Assembly (NCBI RefSeq): GCF_036320965.1
Contig: NC_092287.1
Location: 12,161,797-12,225,796, forward strand
Length of the DNA: 64,000 nt
Direction: 5' to 3'
Source of the DNA: Panulirus ornatus
Lineage: Eukaryota > Arthropoda > Malacostraca > Decapoda > Palinuridae
The notes under the pieces are model-generated. The model was not told where the DNA came from. It was given only the letters and a program-made list of their open reading frames with translations, and did no database searches. This document shows, one piece after another, positions 63,363 to 64,000 of this stretch; positions within the stretch are counted from its first letter, which is position 1, and the number at the start of each line of letters is the position of its first letter. A program made the position numbers and the translations under genes.

Positions 63363-64000
63363 TTACTCAGACATCTCACGAAAGCGGCGTTTCAAAAACT
63401 TCTTGCGGTGTGCTGTCACAGGATAATCATGTTGACTAGTCCAGCAGTAATCCGTTATCATATGGGTATCGCAGTGTGCCCTGTATCTTTCCTCCATAGT
63501 TCCTAAATCTTGGTGGAATCGTTCACCCTGTTCCTCACTTAGGTCACCAAGTTTGTTTGGGAAACGATCCAAGTGGCTGTGGAGGTAATGCACTTTGATG
63601 TTCATTTTACAGCCAAGTTGACAGAAAGAAGGGAGCAGGTTCTCCACTGGTTCAAAGTAGTTATCTGCTTTATGGTTACCATGAAAATTCCTTTCATCCA
63701 CAGTGAACGAAAACCTTGCATCTGCCTCGGTATTGTTCAATGAACCTTGGAAATGTGGGTCTTTCATGAGTTCCCTGATTTGCGGCCTATCGAAAATACC
63801 TGCCTTCAGATTCTCCATGTTAAGCGCTGGAAATTTTCTGCTTATGTAGTCAAAGCAGAGTGTCCTTCTTTGTTCAAAACCTTCACAAACTGTTTAATTA
63901 AACCTTGTTTGATGTGCACTGGTGGTAAAATGAACATATGTCTGTCAACCGAGGGTTCTGCGATTTCATTCATTTCTCCAACCACCATGTTTTCTATCAG
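63363..64000 (-). pseudogene. Multicopy arthropod protein family, C-terminal part, frameshifted; runs off window
   Basis: The minus strand encodes 151 open codons from 63818 to a TAA at 63363, with DRPQIRELMKDPHFQGSLN, LHSHLDRFPNKLG, EEQGERFHQDLGTMEERY and TDYCW. I recognise this pattern from unnamed proteins present in many copies in arthropod genomes; its function is unknown to me. Upstream, 64000 to about 63870 encodes MFILPPVHIKQGLIKQFVK in a different frame, and the family's reading continues across the join, so a one-base indel lies near 63855-63880. It is therefore probably a broken or sequence-error copy. Confidence 0.72.

Overview
This window is repeat-dominated nuclear DNA from an arthropod, most likely a decapod crustacean. 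The clues are a degenerate interstitial (TTAGG)n block (arthropod-type telomere repeat, 42056-42490), very long (AT)n, (GA)n and (CA)n microsatellites, tRNA-derived SINEs, and many copies of one RTE-type LINE. I recognise no convincing host protein-coding gene. The only non-retroelement protein-like sequence is the 3' part of a multicopy arthropod protein family of unknown function at the right edge (63363-64000, minus, frameshifted).

The dominant component is one RTE-clade non-LTR retrotransposon family with about 17 sizeable copies or fragments on both strands. One near-complete copy (8314-11414, minus) shows the full order: a GC-rich 5' UTR, an EEP endonuclease, a linker, reverse transcriptase (RT), an RTE-type C-terminal region, a 3' UTR and a short conserved 3' tail ending in A-rich sequence and (AT)n. 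Most other copies are 5'-truncated and lie between two (AT)n tracts. They form two groups by 3' UTR: a long form, and a form lacking about 230-250 internal bases that includes the copies with the longest open frames (28915-30195, 31196-32218, 12761-13690, 40702-41553). No copy has all RT motifs intact in one frame. Three short elements (24469-24714, 28576-28819, 36583-36824) join the LINE 5' UTR directly to its 3' tail and look like non-autonomous derivatives.

The second autonomous family is a Penelope-like element (PLE) at 45514-47918 (minus), with RT, a GIY-YIG endonuclease domain and inverted terminal copies (pLTRs); a solo terminal copy lies at 11499-11697. The pLTRs carry a hammerhead-ribozyme-like core (CTGATGA...GAAA, palindromic 4-bp stem III). 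It is intact in two copies and altered at the G12 position in the third. Older relics of CR1/Jockey-like LINEs lie at 17760-18485 (minus) and 34124-34440 (plus), and two tRNA-derived SINE families are present.

By region: 1-8 kb holds minisatellites (a 21-bp array at 2.5-3.0 kb) and unique DNA. 8-17.5 kb and 21.8-32.2 kb are nested LINE clusters. 32-44 kb is mostly unique DNA with degenerate minisatellites, the telomere-like block and a few LINE copies. 44-48 kb holds a LINE and the PLE. 48-54 kb is mainly unique DNA with SINEs. 54.4-58.2 kb is a 71/72-bp minisatellite of about 52 units, each able to form a hairpin. 60.4-63 kb holds two further LINE copies, followed by the frameshifted gene fragment. 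The elements would work together only in trans: LINE enzymes would serve the truncated copies and the 5'UTR-3'tail derivatives. No source copy is intact in this window.
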